Notes under the pieces: generated by a model | Seen by the model: the letters and a program-made list of their open reading frames with translations, nothing else | What the model was told of the DNA's origin: nothing | Databases searched by the model: none | Assembly (NCBI GenBank): GCA_964415295.1 | Contig: CAYPYN010000002.1 | Coordinates: 124,001 to 188,000, forward strand | Source of the DNA: SB21 sp964415295 | GTDB lineage: Bacteria; CLD3; SB21 | Length of the DNA stretch: 64,000 nt | Direction of reading: 5' to 3' | Position numbers and translations under genes: made by a program | Shown here: piece by piece, positions 25,635 to 34,727 of the stretch | How positions within the stretch are numbered: the stretch's first letter is position 1 | How the letters are laid out: each line of letters opens with the position of its first letter

Positions 25635-27647
25635 TCATACGTCGACGATATCGGACAGTATTTCGGCATTCTCGCGGACTTTGTCATATTGTTTGCGGAC
25701 CCCGGATAGTTCATCGCCGAATTTCTCAAATTGTTTCTTCAATTCCTCTTCGCTTTCGCTGCGCAGGAAGATGTCGATCAGCTGCTGTTCAAATGTTTTC
25801 TCTGTTTCGACATCGCCCAGAATCATATCCAGTTCCCCGATGACCAGTTCAAACATACGTATCTTATTACTCAGCAGTTCCAGTATTCTCGCTTCGATCG
25901 TTTCCTGTACGGACAGATTGAACACCATGACCTCCCGATCCTGACCCAGACGGTGCACGCGGCCGATCCGCTGTTCCACGCGCATGGGATTCCACGGCAG
26001 GTCATAATTGATGATTTGCCGGCAAAATTGAAGATTGAGTCCTTCACCGCCCGCCTGCGTACTGATGAGAATCTGCTTGTTCTTCTTGAATTGCTCGATT
26101 GCTTCTTTGCGCGCCTGTGTACCGGAGAGACCACCATGGAACAACTCCACCGTAAAGCCTTCGCGCTCCAACTCCATCTTCAGCTGGCGCATCGTATCGA
26201 TGAATTCCACAAAAATAATCGTTTTCTCTGGAAATTTCTTCAGGATCTCAATAGTGGCCGCGCTTTTGCGGCTCACGGGAATCGACTCGCACAGCCTTAC
26301 AAAATACTGCAGACGTTCCTTGGTCTTTTCCGGGTAAGGACGCTTTAGAAAATTCAGTAAAGTATGCCTGGTCGCCTGCGGACTGCTGCACACTTCGCGC
26401 TGCAGGGTAATGAGCGAGAGCACATGCACTTCAAAGGCAGTCTCCCTGCGGAATTCCTCCCGCACGTAATTAGTGACTTCGTTGTACAGTTCCCGCTCGG
26501 TTTCCGACAATTCCAGATAATAGACGGCCGCACGGCGTGAAGGCAAACTGATGCCCACCTTATCGCGCCGGTTGCGGATCATGACCTCATTGAGAATGTG
26601 TTTGAGCTGGTCCTCGTTGTTGGGAAGCCTTGGGTCGTCTTTCATCATGAATTTTCTCTTGAAAGAACGGATCGTTCCGAAAAGGCCCGGTTTCAAAATA
26701 GTCACCAGACTGTACAGTTCGGTCAGATCGTTGTGTACCGGTGTCGCCGTCAGCATGAGCACGTATTTCTTTTTGATCTTGTTGACGAATTTGAAACCGA
26801 TGGTCCCGCGGTGTTTCAGTCGGTGCGCTTCGTCCACGATGAGGAGATCGAATTCCCTTGAGAGCACGATGTTCGCCGCCTCATTTCTTTTGGCCAGATC
26901 GATCGAGGCAATGATCCGCGGTTCACGCCAGTCGTCGGGTTTCTCGGGAACTTTGAAATGTTCGCCGAATTTAACCAGCATCTCGTCCTGCCACTGCCCA
27001 ACCAGCGAGGCCGGGGTCAGGATCAGAATATTCTTCGCCAGATTCCTTTCGATCAGCTCTTTGGTAATAAGTCCCGCTTCGATCGTCTTGCCGAGACCTA
27101 CTTCGTCGGCGAGCAAAACCTGTCCGCGCATCCTGCGCAAGGCTTCAAGGGCCGTATTAATCTGATAATCGTAATGCGTGATATTGGCGTCATTGACGGA
27201 GATCAGCCTGTCAAATCCCGAGATCAAATTGAGTTTTTCCGCTTCCAGACGGAGCGCATAATCATCGAGCGAGTCATACTGTTTCTGTGAAAACAGGTCC
27301 TGGAACGACATATCGACCTTGATCTCGATCGGCGGCAGCTCGATGTTCTCTTTTTTGAAGAAATCGAGATGCATTTCATCGGTCTCAAAATCGTAACCGC
27401 ACCGGAAGCATTCGGCAACAGAAGCCTGATCCAGCCAGCCGCAGCGCGGGCAACGTTTGGATTTGACCGCTTTCGCTTCGGTCTTGAATCGCTTTGTGAA
27501 TTGTTTGGGCTGCTCTATCTCCAGCCACTCGAACCTTTCACGAGACTTTGAGGCTTTCGATCCTCCCGGCGGCTTTTCCAAAGCACGCCGCACCGGAGTT
27601 TCAGGGATGTCAAGCGAATCAAAAATACTCTTGTCGGACTTTTCCAT
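25635..27647 (-). CDS. SNF2-family DEAD/DEAH helicase with N-terminal zinc ribbon
   Basis: 670 residues. A four-cysteine zinc ribbon (CPRC 66-69, CFRC 80-83) precedes a SNF2/RapA-type helicase: Walker A in DEVGLGKTIEAG (182-187), DEAH (271-274), and the motif V/VI region GGEGLNLQFCRQIINYDLPW with QRIGRVHRLGQ. Such proteins translocate on double-stranded DNA and remodel protein-DNA complexes; RapA recycles RNA polymerase. The zinc ribbon is not part of standard RapA. It is followed by porX 76 bases downstream. No Shine-Dalgarno. Confidence 0.9.
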   Translation of the reverse strand: MEKSDKSIFDSLDIPETPVRRALEKPPGGSKASKSRERFEWLEIEQPKQFTKRFKTEAKAVKSKRCPRCGWLDQASVAECFRCGYDFETDEMHLDFFKKENIELPPIEIKVDMSFQDLFSQKQYDSLDDYALRLEAEKLNLISGFDRLISVNDANITHYDYQINTALEALRRMRGQVLLADEVGLGKTIEAGLITKELIERNLAKNILILTPASLVGQWQDEMLVKFGEHFKVPEKPDDWREPRIIASIDLAKRNEAANIVLSREFDLLIVDEAHRLKHRGTIGFKFVNKIKKKYVLMLTATPVHNDLTELYSLVTILKPGLFGTIRSFKRKFMMKDDPRLPNNEDQLKHILNEVMIRNRRDKVGISLPSRRAAVYYLELSETERELYNEVTNYVREEFRRETAFEVHVLSLITLQREVCSSPQATRHTLLNFLKRPYPEKTKERLQYFVRLCESIPVSRKSAATIEILKKFPEKTIIFVEFIDTMRQLKMELEREGFTVELFHGGLSGTQARKEAIEQFKKNKQILISTQAGGEGLNLQFCRQIINYDLPWNPMRVEQRIGRVHRLGQDREVMVFNLSVQETIEARILELLSNKIRMFELVIGELDMILGDVETEKTFEQQLIDIFLRSESEEELKKQFEKFGDELSGVRKQYDKVRENAEILSDIVDV

Positions 27648-27661
27648 GAATTCAAATAAAT

Positions 27662-27699
27662 AAAAAACCAGCCGTTCGATCGATCGTACACGCTGGTTT
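27662..27699 (-). terminator. terminator of the small lipoprotein gene
   Basis: Stem AACCAGC/GCTGGTT (27666-27672 with 27692-27698) around a loop containing GATCGATC. A run of six T follows on the minus strand (opposite 27662-27667). It lies between the gene ending at 27799 and the helicase start. Confidence 0.6.
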
Positions 27700-27798
27700 A
27701 AGATTAAAGAGACCTTTGTAGCAAGTTGCTATAATTACATTCTCCATTTGTTACGCTTTCAAGCTAACCCAATTACCTTATAAAATCAAGCCTTATGT

Positions 27799-28188
27799 CT
27801 ACCGGATCCTCACGTATCCGTGTTCGTACCCGTCAAACGCATTGTCCTTCAGTTTAAGCGTATCCCGTCCGATCATCGTGATGATTTGGGTCTTGCTGAG
27901 CCCGGATAAGCGAAGGACAGGACCGGGCGTATTGGAAAAGATATTCCTTTCGATCTGCACCTGGTAATTGCGCCGCGTGATAAGCGAGTCTCCGGCAAAG
28001 TACATGATAAGGTGGTCTTTGGATAATACGATGCGCTTGACGGTCTTGGATTCCCGGGAACTGATCGTCTGACCGGTGAATCCGCCGGTCGAATACATCC
28101 ACTGCCATTCACCGTAAAGAGCGCTTTCGTTCCATTCCTGTTCCTGCAACACGCAGACGGCGGTCATGAGTATCAAAGCGTTTCGCAT
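27799..28188 (-). CDS. small lipoprotein, lipocalin-like
   Basis: 129 residues. The N-terminus MRNALILMTAVC contains a lipobox-like TAVC (Cys12), a very short signal. The following WNESALYGEWQWMYSTGGFTG matches the opening of small lipocalin-like domains in Bacteroidetes (a GxW near the start, then beta strands). The role is unknown. No Shine-Dalgarno. Divergent from the membrane protein at 28239. Confidence 0.5.
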   Translation of the reverse strand: MRNALILMTAVCVLQEQEWNESALYGEWQWMYSTGGFTGQTISSRESKTVKRIVLSKDHLIMYFAGDSLITRRNYQVQIERNIFSNTPGPVLRLSGLSKTQIITMIGRDTLKLKDNAFDGYEHGYVRIR

Positions 28189-28238
28189 GGCTTAATTTGT
28201 ATTGGTTTTTTAGGAAAAATTCGATTACTTTTTAAAAA

Positions 28239-28865
28239 ATGAAGATATTGTGGTTCAAAGTCAATACGATCATTACGAAGATCCTGTTCTTCGAAATCAA
28301 TACGCTCACGCTGATCTCCATGATCCTTTGGACCTTTGTTCAGCACGAATCGGCCGTCATCGCATGGTATACGCTCCTGCTTCCTTATTTCAAACACTGG
28401 TTGAGCACGGCCGGTGCCGTCTTCGTGATCGTTTCCATCATCGATCTTTTCTGGCTGTATTTCCTGTTCTATGTCAATAAGAAATTGCTAAGGCAGTTGA
28501 TCAAATGGTACCGCATGCGTGTGTGGATCGACCGGCTGAGCCATAAACCCTGGTTCCAGAAGATCCAGAAACACTTCCAGGAACGACCGCACAGCGAAGC
28601 GGAACTATTGCACGTGCAGCCTCACGACTCCGGATTCAGACGATTCATCAAACAATCCGAACACTTGGGGATCGTCATCATTGCGGCCATTCCAAGCCCG
28701 GGGCTGAAAGAACTGGGGATCATCATGGCCCTTACGCCAAAATATAAGCGATCCGGATTTTGGCTGATGTACATCGGCGGAATTATCAAGACCATGGGCA
28801 CATTGCTTGTCTACGGAGGACTTTATAAAGCGTTTCATCAGTATTTTCAGCAGATCTTTTCCTGA
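28239..28865 (+). CDS. uncharacterised membrane protein
   Basis: 208 residues with about four hydrophobic segments (near 15-40, 55-82, 143-168, 175-200) and a basic cytoplasmic loop (90-130). The segment IIAAIPSPGLKELGIIMALTP resembles the proline/glycine motif of DedA- and small multidrug-export-type families, but I cannot assign it. The Shine-Dalgarno is weak. The GIDE-like gene follows 33 bases later. Confidence 0.6.
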   Translation: MKILWFKVNTIITKILFFEINTLTLISMILWTFVQHESAVIAWYTLLLPYFKHWLSTAGAVFVIVSIIDLFWLYFLFYVNKKLLRQLIKWYRMRVWIDRLSHKPWFQKIQKHFQERPHSEAELLHVQPHDSGFRRFIKQSEHLGIVIIAAIPSPGLKELGIIMALTPKYKRSGFWLMYIGGIIKTMGTLLVYGGLYKAFHQYFQQIFS

Positions 28866-28898
28866 CAAACGATACCGATTAACCCGGAGGAGAATACC

Positions 28899-29705
28899 AT
28901 GACGGCCATTATTATCGGTCTTGCCCTTATAGGGCTCAGTGTTTTGCTTATATTCCTGCGCAGAAAAAGCCAGGATAAGCTTCTCGAGATCAAATCCACG
29001 CAAACGTCTTCCGCCAAAGATCTTGCCGATCTTTGTCAATCCGTCAAAGACGGGATAGGAAACAGCGGCGGTTTTAGCCAGCTCGCCGAGGTGAAGGGCA
29101 TTGTGAAATGCGACAAACCGGTCTTTGGAGAATTGTCCAAGCAGGCCTGCGTGTACTATGAGATGAATGTCTCGGAACGATACGAGGAGACCTATTACGA
29201 AAAAGATTCCAAAGGCAACAGCGTCCGCCGAACGCGGACGGGTTCGGCGTCCGTCGCCGGCAACTCGCAATCCGTACCTTTCGAAGTGGAAGACGCTACC
29301 GGACGTATTACGGTCAATCCCAATGGCGCCGATATCGATCCCGTCCAGGTCGTAAGCAAATACGAACCGAGCATGCAGGGACGTAATACCATATCCATCG
29401 GCAGTTTCTCGTTCAACGTCGGACGCAGCACCAATGACCGCAAGATCCTGGGATACGAATTTACCGAAAAGATCATTCCTCTGGACCGCCGCGTGTATGT
29501 GATCGGCGAAGCGTCGGACTCCTCAGGCGAACTGATGATCCGTCAGCCGTCCGAAAAAGGGAAACCATTCATTGTCACGCTCAAATCGGAAGAAGAACTG
29601 ACCAAAGAAAAGGAATCAAACATCAATGCCATGCTTTATGGGGCTATCGCATGCCTCCTCGCAGGCCTGGGCGCTATCGCGTATGGCATTCTGGCCAAGC
29701 CCTGA
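28899..29705 (+). CDS. GIDE/MUL1-like membrane protein
   Basis: 268 residues: a membrane helix at 3-20, a soluble domain (about 70-230) and a second helix at about 243-262. The soluble part (GIVKCDKPVFGELSKQACVYYE, VPFEVEDATGRITVNP, and EKIIPLDRRVYVIGEA) matches the GIDE (BAM) domain of the mitochondrial E3 ligase MUL1/MAPL. Bacterial members lack the RING finger, and none is seen here. In eukaryotes the domain faces the intermembrane space. Function in bacteria is unknown. GGAGGAG lies just before the ATG. It precedes ferritin on the same strand. Confidence 0.72.
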   Translation: MTAIIIGLALIGLSVLLIFLRRKSQDKLLEIKSTQTSSAKDLADLCQSVKDGIGNSGGFSQLAEVKGIVKCDKPVFGELSKQACVYYEMNVSERYEETYYEKDSKGNSVRRTRTGSASVAGNSQSVPFEVEDATGRITVNPNGADIDPVQVVSKYEPSMQGRNTISIGSFSFNVGRSTNDRKILGYEFTEKIIPLDRRVYVIGEASDSSGELMIRQPSEKGKPFIVTLKSEEELTKEKESNINAMLYGAIACLLAGLGAIAYGILAKP

Positions 29706-29729
29706 TCATAATACTGAAAGGAATCCGTT

Positions 29730-30242
29730 ATGTTATCCAAAAACCTCCAAAAGGCGATCAACGACCAGATCAATAAGGAATTTTTTTCCGAATACCTCTA
29801 CCTGTCCATGGCGGCGCACTGCAAGACCGTGAACATGGACGGTATAGCCAATTACTTCCTCGTGCAGGCTCAGGAGGAACATTTTCACGCCATGAAGTTC
29901 TTCAATTTCGTCAACGATCGCGGCGGTAAAGTGGAGTTAAAGGCCATCGCCGCACCCAAAGTGCATTTCAAATCCCTGATCGAGATCTTTGAAGAAACGC
30001 TGGAACACGAGAAGCTGGTGACCGCTTCGATCCACGGTCTTATGGAGCTCGCCATCAAGGAGAAGGACCACGCCGTGACGAGTTTCCTGAAATGGTACGT
30101 GGATGAACAAGTCGAAGAAGAGGCTACCGTCGGAAAGATCTTGCATAAGCTTAAATTGATCGGCGCCGAAGGACACGGCCTTCTGATGATCGATAACGAG
30201 CTTGCGGCCAAGGTCTTTACTCCTCCGGTCGACAACGCGTAA
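29730..30242 (+). CDS. non-haem ferritin
   Basis: 170 residues, a normal FtnA length. The ferroxidase-centre pattern is present: Glu in FFSEYLYLSMAAHC, then QAQEEHFHAMKFF (ExxH) and later VDEQVEEE. Ferritin oxidises Fe2+ and stores it as a mineral in a 24-subunit shell. AAGGA lies eight bases before the ATG. There is no haem-binding methionine typical of bacterioferritin that I can place. Confidence 0.94.
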   Translation: MLSKNLQKAINDQINKEFFSEYLYLSMAAHCKTVNMDGIANYFLVQAQEEHFHAMKFFNFVNDRGGKVELKAIAAPKVHFKSLIEIFEETLEHEKLVTASIHGLMELAIKEKDHAVTSFLKWYVDEQVEEEATVGKILHKLKLIGAEGHGLLMIDNELAAKVFTPPVDNA

Positions 30243-30280
30243 TAATCGGCATACCTTTCAAATAACCAAAGCCAAACCGC

Positions 30281-32287
30281 ATGCCGCGCGACATACCCGT
30301 CGGCAACGGAAGCCTGCTGATCGGATTTGACAAGAATTACTACATCCGCGATCTGTACTTTCCGTTTGTCGGCAAAGAAAATCACGTACAGGGAAATGAA
30401 TGCCGTTTCGGCGTATGGGTGGACGGCCAATTTGCATGGATGCACGAGGATTGGGACAAGGAACTCGATTACCTCGACGATACCATGGTCACGGAGGTCC
30501 GGCTGACCAACCTCCGCCTGGGACTCCAGTTATCCTGCAACGACGCCGTGGATTTCTACGAGAATATTTACCTGCGCAGGATCACGGTACGAAACCTACT
30601 GGATAAACCGCGTGAGGTCCGCATTTTTTTCCATCACAGTTTCAACATTTCCGAGTCGGACGTCGGTGATACCGCCCTCTTTGACCCCAAGATCAACTGT
30701 GTGCTGCATTACAAAAGCGACCGTTTCTTTCTCATGAATTTCTACAACGACGATCATTTCGGCGTAGATCATTACGCGATCGGGAAAAAAGGAGGCGGTC
30801 TCGAGGGCACCTGGCGCGACGCCGAGGATGGGAAGCTGGAAATGCATGCTATTGCCCAAGGTTCCGTTGATTCCACCATCGGCATGTTTCTCAAACCCTT
30901 GCCGCCGAAAGGATCCGATGAATTCTACTATTGGATCATTGCCGGGAAGACGTATGGGGAATGCGCCAATAATAACAGTTTTATCCGCCAATACAATCCC
31001 GACCGCGTTCTCAAGCGAATAACCGATTACTGGAAGCTATGGATCGAAAAGGAAAGGATCGACTTTGATGACCTGCCGGCCCCGATCGTCCGCCTTTTTA
31101 AGCGCAGCCTGATCACGATTCGTTCGCAGATCGACAATCACGGGGCCATCATCGCCGCCAACGATTCCGATATCACTTTCGAGGGCCGCGACACATACAG
31201 CTACATGTGGCCCCGCGACGGCGCCCTGGTGGCTTATGCGATGGACCTGGCCGGGTACGGTGCGGTGACGCGGCGTTTTTTTGAATTCTGCGCGCGCGCC
31301 ATCAAGGATAACGGCTACCTGCTCCACAAATACAATCCCAACGGTACTCTGGCTAGTTCATGGCATCCGTGGGTGATGAACGGCCATACACAACTGCCTA
31401 TCCAGGAAGACGAGACGGCGCTGGTCGTGTGGTCGCTGTGGAAACACTATGAAAAATACCGTGATGTGGAATTCATTCAGCCCCTGTATGGTCCGCTGGT
31501 GATACGCACGGCCGACTTTATGTGCCACTTTCGTAACGAAAAGACCGGTCTTCCGCATCCGTCATACGACCTTTGGGAAGAGCGTCACGGCATTCTGACC
31601 TTCACGACGGCTTCCGTGATCGCAGGGCTGAGTGCGGCTTCCGAATTCGCCCGGCTTTTTGGAGAGACCGACAAGGCTGAAAAATACGCACAAGCCGCCG
31701 CTGAAATGAAACAGGGGATGGATCGCTATCTATTCCACCATGAGAGCAACCGGTTTGTCCGAATGGCCAACCAAAAGCCGGACGGCACATTTGACTACGA
31801 TATGACCATTGACGCCAGCATGTACGGCATTTTTGCATTCGGCGCGTACGATCCGCACGATGCCAAAGTTGTATCTACAATGAAAGCCATACGGGAACGT
31901 TTGTGGTGCAAAACCGAGGTCGGCGGCATCGCCCGTTACGAGAACGATTATTACCACCAGGTAAGCAAAGATGTCGGGAATGTGCCGGGTAATCCGTGGT
32001 TCATCTGCACGATGTGGCTGGCGCAATACCAGATCGCCAGAGCGCGGACACGCGCGGAACTCCGGGAGGCGCTGCCCACGCTTGAATGGGTTGCATCACG
32101 ATCTCTGCGTTCCGGTGTCCTTGCAGAGCAGGTCCACCCCTACTCCAACGCGCCGCTCTCCGTATCACCTCTGACATGGAGTCACGCGACAGTGGTCATG
32201 TGCGTTATGGAATATTTGAAAAAACTGGAAAGCCTCAATGCTTGTAAGACGTGCGGACAACCGACTTTTCACGTCCATAGCCAATAA
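30281..32287 (+). CDS. glycoside hydrolase family 15 protein (glucoamylase-like)
   Basis: 668 residues. An N-terminal beta-sandwich (about 1-270, opening MPRDIPVGNGSLLIGFDKNY) is followed by the alpha/alpha barrel catalytic domain. Probable catalytic acids are the Glu in YDLWEERHG and the Glu in VLAEQVHPYS, which lie where GH15 places its general acid and base. There is no signal peptide, so it acts in the cytoplasm, likely on maltodextrins or glycogen. The start agrees with the family though no Shine-Dalgarno is seen. Two Cys (CKTCGQ) near the C-terminus are odd. A GH57 enzyme is encoded at 52 kb. Confidence 0.9.
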   Translation: MPRDIPVGNGSLLIGFDKNYYIRDLYFPFVGKENHVQGNECRFGVWVDGQFAWMHEDWDKELDYLDDTMVTEVRLTNLRLGLQLSCNDAVDFYENIYLRRITVRNLLDKPREVRIFFHHSFNISESDVGDTALFDPKINCVLHYKSDRFFLMNFYNDDHFGVDHYAIGKKGGGLEGTWRDAEDGKLEMHAIAQGSVDSTIGMFLKPLPPKGSDEFYYWIIAGKTYGECANNNSFIRQYNPDRVLKRITDYWKLWIEKERIDFDDLPAPIVRLFKRSLITIRSQIDNHGAIIAANDSDITFEGRDTYSYMWPRDGALVAYAMDLAGYGAVTRRFFEFCARAIKDNGYLLHKYNPNGTLASSWHPWVMNGHTQLPIQEDETALVVWSLWKHYEKYRDVEFIQPLYGPLVIRTADFMCHFRNEKTGLPHPSYDLWEERHGILTFTTASVIAGLSAASEFARLFGETDKAEKYAQAAAEMKQGMDRYLFHHESNRFVRMANQKPDGTFDYDMTIDASMYGIFAFGAYDPHDAKVVSTMKAIRERLWCKTEVGGIARYENDYYHQVSKDVGNVPGNPWFICTMWLAQYQIARARTRAELREALPTLEWVASRSLRSGVLAEQVHPYSNAPLSVSPLTWSHATVVMCVMEYLKKLESLNACKTCGQPTFHVHSQ

Positions 32288-32320
32288 AAAAGGCTGCGGC
32301 AACATGACATTGCGGCAGCC
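32286..32320 (-). terminator. terminator of the cNMP-receiver gene
   Basis: Stem GGCTGC/GCAGCC with one mismatch and four further pairs, loop of about 7. Six T follow on the minus strand (opposite 32286-32291). It overlaps the stop codon of the GH15 gene on the other strand. Confidence 0.65.
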
Positions 32321-32341
32321 TCTGATTAACGCTCTTTATTC

Positions 32342-33430
32342 CTATCCGATCATTTTATCCACCGTAGCCGCCATCTGGTTCACGTCCTGAGAATCCACCA
32401 TAGTGGAGTTGGTCACTGTTTTCAATTGATTCACTACAGCCGTGTCGGTGTTGGAATCCGTGATAAAGATGAAAGGGATATCCTGATTATCTGAATTCTC
32501 CCGGATCTGCATGCAGAAATCGTAACCCGAGATCTCATCGTACTTGAAATCCGAAATGATCACGTTGGGCTTCAGGCTTTTCAGAGCAGCGATGCCTTCG
32601 GTGATACTGTCCGCGGTTCGGACCTTATGACCGAGGCTGGACAGATTTTTTTCAAGGATCTTGCGCACGACCATGCTGTGATTGATAACCAATATGGACC
32701 CGGTCTTCTTGGACGGCGCCTCTTCGGCTTTCTGTTCTCCTTCGAATGAAATGATCTTGGGCTTTATGACAAATTGCCCATCCTCCCAACTCATCATCTG
32801 ATCAAGGGCTTCGTCGTCATTGAAGTTTTTCAGTTTGATATTCTGCAGAACGCCTTTGTCGTAAGTGATGATCGCCGTATCCCCGTCATGGGTCACCTCC
32901 AGAGTGCCGGTCAGGGAATTGGACTCGCAGAAACCTATGACTTCCGTGATATGTTTATCTTTAAGATTTCCCGACGGCCCGGCCGGAGCGGCGGTTTTGA
33001 TCTGTTTGGCCTTTTCCGAAACAACGGCATTGGTATCTCGCAGCCGCTGGCTCATGATCTTACTCATGGCTATCGAAATGGACGGGTACTTTTCGAGGAT
33101 CACGTCGAAGTCGTCCTTTTCAAGGACGAACGTCTCGGTATCTTCGGCTGCATTGACCGTTGCCGAGCGAGGTTCTCCCGTCAGGAGCGACATCTCTCCG
33201 AAATAATTGCCCGCACCGATGTGCGCCAAAACTTCGCCGTTAGCGGCCATGACGGCCACTTTACCGGAAAGTACAATATACATTTTATCACCCGGGTCGC
33301 CGATCTTACAGATCGTACTGCCCGCTTTGAACTGTTTGAACTTCAGCTTTTCCGTGATAAAGTCGATACTGTCGCGGCCGAGCGAGCGGAAGAAGGGAAC
33401 CTGTTTGAGGATCTCGCCAATTTGGATCAT
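32342..33430 (-). CDS. cyclic-nucleotide-binding, DUF4388 and receiver-like protein
   Basis: 362 residues with three domains. The cNMP-binding domain (about 10-130) has a normal phosphate cassette FGEMSLLTGEPRSATV (Glu and Arg present). A DUF4388/PATAN segment (about 155-225) follows. The C-terminal receiver-like domain (245-360) has Asp294 (ISDFKYDE), but the acidic pair is replaced by Asn250-His251 (ILVINHSM) and the conserved Lys is absent near NSTMVD. So it is probably a receiver that does not take phosphate normally. It likely reads a cyclic nucleotide and passes it to a partner protein. The partner is unknown. It ends at a clear terminator. Confidence 0.85.
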   Translation of the reverse strand: MIQIGEILKQVPFFRSLGRDSIDFITEKLKFKQFKAGSTICKIGDPGDKMYIVLSGKVAVMAANGEVLAHIGAGNYFGEMSLLTGEPRSATVNAAEDTETFVLEKDDFDVILEKYPSISIAMSKIMSQRLRDTNAVVSEKAKQIKTAAPAGPSGNLKDKHITEVIGFCESNSLTGTLEVTHDGDTAIITYDKGVLQNIKLKNFNDDEALDQMMSWEDGQFVIKPKIISFEGEQKAEEAPSKKTGSILVINHSMVVRKILEKNLSSLGHKVRTADSITEGIAALKSLKPNVIISDFKYDEISGYDFCMQIRENSDNQDIPFIFITDSNTDTAVVNQLKTVTNSTMVDSQDVNQMAATVDKMIG

Positions 33431-33494
33431 TCGATGCCTCCGAAGAGATCGGTTTCATGTGAGAATTGTTACAAACAACGTGAAACTAACAAAA

Positions 33495-33704
33495 TTAGAA
33501 GAAGATAGCAAGTTTTTTTAAGACGTAGAGTATGAAGAAGATCAGCAATAAGAGAAAAAGGAATTTCCTGGTAAACGGAAAGGATACGGAAGATGATCTT
33601 GGAAAATGTATACGTTGCCTCCGCTTGACCTCGGGGTCCTTTTCCGGCTTGTAATAAAGCGGTGTATAGTCAAATTTCTTATTTTTGTCCTGTTTGAAAA
33701 TCAT
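33495..33704 (-). CDS. small single-TM protein of an FCB-associated family
   Basis: 69 residues: a basic, Tyr-rich N-terminus (KNKKFDYTPLYYKPEKDPEV) and one membrane helix at about 48-68 (FLFLLLLIFFILYVL). The N-terminal pattern matches short Bacteroidetes/Ignavibacteria proteins annotated, wrongly, as riboflavin synthase beta or hypothetical. Function unknown. The start lies 2 bases after the stop of the epimerase, so it is translated as part of the M50-epimerase operon. Confidence 0.7.
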   Translation of the reverse strand: MIFKQDKNKKFDYTPLYYKPEKDPEVKRRQRIHFPRSSSVSFPFTRKFLFLLLLIFFILYVLKKLAIFF

Positions 33705-33706
33705 AC

Positions 33707-34723
33707 TTAAGTGAATATACCTATTCCGGGATTGTCATTCAAAATAATTTTTCCGTCCGTAATGGCAATCCCATGGAAAGGATCGTCCCGGATCAGGAGG
33801 TGGCCGTCGAGATCCGCAAAATCAACCAAAGGCGAAAGATGGGCCGCCGCGCTTATTCCAACGGAGCTCTGTATCATACAACCCAACATCGTCATCATTC
33901 CGTGCTGCCGGGCCGTATCAATCATCCTTTTCGCCTCAGAAATTCCGCCGCACTTGTCCAGCTTGATATTGACGCCATGAAAGCACTCCTTGAGTGGTGA
34001 AATGTCATTTGCCGTTTTCACATTTTCATCGGCAAAGAGCGGGAGGCCGGCGCGCGGCTTCAGCCAAGCCATTCCTTCAAGATCTTCCTTCGGCAAAGGC
34101 TGTTCGACCAATTCCACGCCCTGACGCGACAACCATTCGATCTTCTTGGCCGCTTCCTCGCGGGTCCAGCCTTCGTTAACATCCGCGCGGAGCTTTTTCG
34201 GAGTCGCTTTTCGTATCGTATTTATGATATCGTAGTCCCGGTCTCCGACGCCCAGTTTGATCTTCAAGATCGGATAGGGTTCCGCTTCCCGGATCTTTTG
34301 CTCGATCATGTGCGGTTCGTCGATACCGATTGTAAATGAGGTCAAAGGCGTCCGGGTCTTATCAAGACCAAAATACCGGTAGAGCGGTGTGTTGTTTTTT
34401 TTACCGATCCAGTCATGAAGGGCCATATCGACGCCGGATCTTGCCGACGGACTTGCCGGAAACCGCTCCTCCAGGATCCGCATGATACACTCGATATCCG
34501 TGGGACTCTCAAATTCGGGCATCAAACGGCTGATGTGGTCGAGACAAGTCAAAACGCTTTCGGGAGGCTCTCCGTAATAACGTGAAGGAGAAGACTCGCC
34601 GATTCCTCCAAATCCGTCATGTTCTATTCTGACGATTATGACATCCTTTGAATCAATACGGGAATCGGAAAGGATAAAGGGATGAAGCAGATGCAACGAG
34701 CGAAGTTCAAAACTTAACCGCAT
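33707..34723 (-). CDS. enolase-superfamily dipeptide epimerase (L-Ala-D/L-Glu type)
   Basis: 338 residues. LKIKLG (Lys154, Lys156) gives the KXK pair of the muconate-lactonizing branch. Asp181 (DVNEGW), the Glu in ELVEQPLP and Asp232 (ADENV) are the metal ligands, and NIKLDKCGG (about 252-260) holds the opposite catalytic lysine. These epimerases act on dipeptides such as L-Ala-D-Glu from recycled peptidoglycan. The match to the AEE group is good, though related racemases cannot be excluded. It starts 4 bases after the site-2 protease gene. Confidence 0.85.
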   Translation of the reverse strand: MRLSFELRSLHLLHPFILSDSRIDSKDVIIVRIEHDGFGGIGESSPSRYYGEPPESVLTCLDHISRLMPEFESPTDIECIMRILEERFPASPSARSGVDMALHDWIGKKNNTPLYRYFGLDKTRTPLTSFTIGIDEPHMIEQKIREAEPYPILKIKLGVGDRDYDIINTIRKATPKKLRADVNEGWTREEAAKKIEWLSRQGVELVEQPLPKEDLEGMAWLKPRAGLPLFADENVKTANDISPLKECFHGVNIKLDKCGGISEAKRMIDTARQHGMMTMLGCMIQSSVGISAAAHLSPLVDFADLDGHLLIRDDPFHGIAITDGKIILNDNPGIGIFT

Positions 34724-34727
34724 GGAT

